Assembly: GCA_036840015.1 (NCBI GenBank)
Contig: DAISVV010000143.1
Location: 1-8,413, forward strand
Direction of reading: 5' to 3'
DNA from: SZUA-430 sp036840015
GTDB lineage: Bacteria > Pseudomonadota > Alphaproteobacteria > Micropepsales > Micropepsaceae
Length of the DNA: 8,413 nucleotides
Shown here: positions 5,567-8,413 of the stretch, one piece after another
How positions within the stretch are numbered: the stretch's first letter is position 1
Layout of the letters: the number at the start of each line of letters is the position of its first letter
The notes under the pieces: model-generated
Told to the model about the DNA's origin: nothing
What the model saw: the letters and a program-made list of their open reading frames with translations, nothing else
The model's database searches: none
Made by a program: the position numbers and the translations under genes

Positions 5567-6666
5567 CCACATCCTCAAAGTCGCCCTTGGTTCCTGTCCT
5601 CGCGCGCCGCATCCGCGCGCTCACCTGGCTGGCGGCCATCACGGGCCTGCTGGTTGTCTTCGCCGTCATCGCGCAGTGGCAGCGCTCGGCCGCCGGTCAC
5701 ACCGCCTTCGAGCCCGTCGCCATGTTCCCGAGCCTCGAGGACAAGGCTGAGGCCGTGGCCTTGATCGAGGTCGAGGCCAAGTCAGGCACCTTCACCCTCA
5801 GGCGTGATGCCACCGGCAAGTGGGTCGTTCCCGAGAAGGGCGACTACAAGGCCGATTTCAACGAGATCCGCCGCGCCGTGCTGGGCATTGCCAGCCTTCA
5901 GCTCGTCGAGCAGCGCACCGCGCGCGCCGACTGGCAGGACAGGCTGGGCCTCAAGCTCCCCAGGGACGGCGGCTCCGGCACGCGCGTGACCCTCAAGGAC
6001 GAGAAGGGCGAGACGCTTGCAAGTCTCGTCGCGGGCCTGCCCGTCGAAGGCGCGTCCGCCGGCGAGCGCAATGCGATCTATGTGCGCCGCCCCGACGAGG
6101 CGCAGACGTGGGTCGCCCGCGGCACCTTCGAGGCCGTTACCGACGTGGCCCGATGGCTCGACAAGTCCTTCATCGATTTTGCTCGCGACCGGATCCGCAC
6201 GGTCTCGATGAAGCCCTTCCAGGGCCCGTCCTACACGATCACGCGGCCAACGCCGCAGGCCGAGAACTTTGCTGTGGTCGAGCGCCTGCCGCCGGGCCGA
6301 TCGCTGCGTTCCGCCGACGAACCCAATGGCGTCGGCAACGCGCTGATCGGCATGAGCTTCACCGACGTGGTGCCGCAGGGCGAGATCGACTTCTCGAAGG
6401 CCGCACGCGCCTCTTTCCAGACCTTTGACGGAATGGCGCTGAACGTCATGATTGTCGAACGCGACCGGGACTTCTGGATCGCCTTCGACGCCATCGAGAT
6501 CCCGGCCTCCGCGCCCGCCGCGGCCACGGATTCGGCACTGAAGCCCAACATCCCCGCCGAGGTCGCCGAACTCAACGCCATGGGCAAGGGTCGCGCCTTC
6601 AAGGTCGCCCGCTTCAAGGGAACCCTCCTGACCACCCCGCTCGAGGCCCTGCTGAACCTCCGCTGA
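5563..6666 (+). CDS. DUF4340 domain protein, membrane-anchored, Gld-like operon
   Basis: A 367-residue protein with one N-terminal membrane helix (about 19-38, after a positively charged segment ARRIR) and a long, strand-rich, presumably periplasmic part. Residues 66-130 match the DUF4340 pattern: alternating strands, GKWVVPEKGDYKADFNEI (85-102), a helix, VEQRTARADWQDRLGL (115-130). Other recognisable family points are WLDKSFIDFARDRIRTV (198-214) and the C-terminal GRAFKVARFKGTLL (343-356). No catalytic motif is seen and the biochemical role is unknown. DUF4340 genes commonly follow GldG-like genes, so a structural or regulatory part of the ABC complex is the best inference. The GTG start overlaps the previous stop (GTGA, 5563-5566) with AGGAGG six bases upstream. 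It is the last gene of the operon and converges on aconitase. Confidence 0.87.
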   Translation: MTTSSKSPLVPVLARRIRALTWLAAITGLLVVFAVIAQWQRSAAGHTAFEPVAMFPSLEDKAEAVALIEVEAKSGTFTLRRDATGKWVVPEKGDYKADFNEIRRAVLGIASLQLVEQRTARADWQDRLGLKLPRDGGSGTRVTLKDEKGETLASLVAGLPVEGASAGERNAIYVRRPDEAQTWVARGTFEAVTDVARWLDKSFIDFARDRIRTVSMKPFQGPSYTITRPTPQAENFAVVERLPPGRSLRSADEPNGVGNALIGMSFTDVVPQGEIDFSKAARASFQTFDGMALNVMIVERDRDFWIAFDAIEIPASAPAAATDSALKPNIPAEVAELNAMGKGRAFKVARFKGTLLTTPLEALLNLR

Positions 6667-6671
6667 GTTTC

Positions 6672-6745
6672 GGTGACAGTGCACTAATTGCCAATGTGGC
6701 CGGACGCACGCCAGTGCGAGCCGGCCACCCAGGCATTGAGGTCAC

Positions 6746-6746
<1 letters not shown>
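6672..6746. terminator. Nested inverted repeat between convergent genes; probable bidirectional 3'-end structure
   Basis: Nearly all of the 79-base gap folds into one rod. From outside in, GGTGAC (6672-6677) pairs with GTCACC (6741-6746), TGCC (6689-6692) with GGCA (6732-6735), GTGGCCGG (6696-6703) with CCGGCCAC (6721-6728), and CGCAC (6705-6709) with GTGCG (6714-6718), around a GCCA loop. That is 23 pairs, 13 of them in the inner stem with one small internal loop. It would form in RNA from either strand. Neither side has a T-tract, so it is not a canonical intrinsic terminator. A 3'-protecting or Rho-assisted structure shared by the DUF4340 and aconitase mRNAs is likelier. The outer stem includes the last base of the aconitase stop codon. 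Confidence 0.6.

Positions 6747-8413
<1,667 letters not shown>

Overview
The window is GC-rich chromosomal DNA with densely packed, overlapping genes and strong G/C third-position bias. Protein content points to a proteobacterium, most probably an alphaproteobacterium. This is inferred from the style of the proteins (an AcnA-type aconitase, a class-3 O-methyltransferase, a Gld-like ABC operon without other gliding genes) and is not proven. I see no phage, transposon, CRISPR array, tRNA or rRNA.

Layout: (1) Positions 1-232, minus strand: the N-terminal third of a SAM-dependent O-methyltransferase that runs off the left edge. (2) Positions 319-1038, plus strand: an alpha/beta hydrolase, divergent from the methyltransferase across an 86-base gap. 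(3) Positions 1039-1311: a 273-base gap with no convincing gene but clear RNA structure. It has a 19-pair imperfect hairpin (1155-1236), then a 12-bp hairpin with a seven-T tract (1278-1311). The 3' arm of the second hairpin is also the ribosome binding site of the next gene. (4) Positions 1312-2055, plus: a classical short-chain dehydrogenase/reductase. (5) Positions 2158-6666, plus: a tightly coupled four-gene operon of ABC ATPase (GldA-like), ABC-2 permease (GldF-like), a membrane-anchored auxiliary protein (GldG-like, ABC_transp_aux family) and a DUF4340 membrane-anchored protein. (6) Positions 6667-6745: a short gap between converging genes, almost wholly occupied by nested inverted repeats. 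(7) Positions 6746-8413, minus: the C-terminal 555 residues of aconitase AcnA, cut by the right edge.

The four-gene operon is the functional core. The ATPase and permease should form an inner-membrane ABC complex. The GldG-like protein carries a large domain between an N-terminal anchor and a coiled-coil plus C-terminal membrane helix, so it probably works in the periplasm beside the permease. The DUF4340 protein has one N-terminal membrane anchor and probably sits in the same complex. The stop/start junctions (ATGA, a 2-base gap, GTGA) suggest translational coupling and a fixed stoichiometry. The substrate is unknown. The hydrolase, dehydrogenase, methyltransferase and aconitase show no evident functional link to it.

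The observations most worth following are the dual-purpose hairpin at the dehydrogenase start, the structured RNA region before it, the Gld-like operon itself, and the symmetric inverted repeat between the operon and aconitase.
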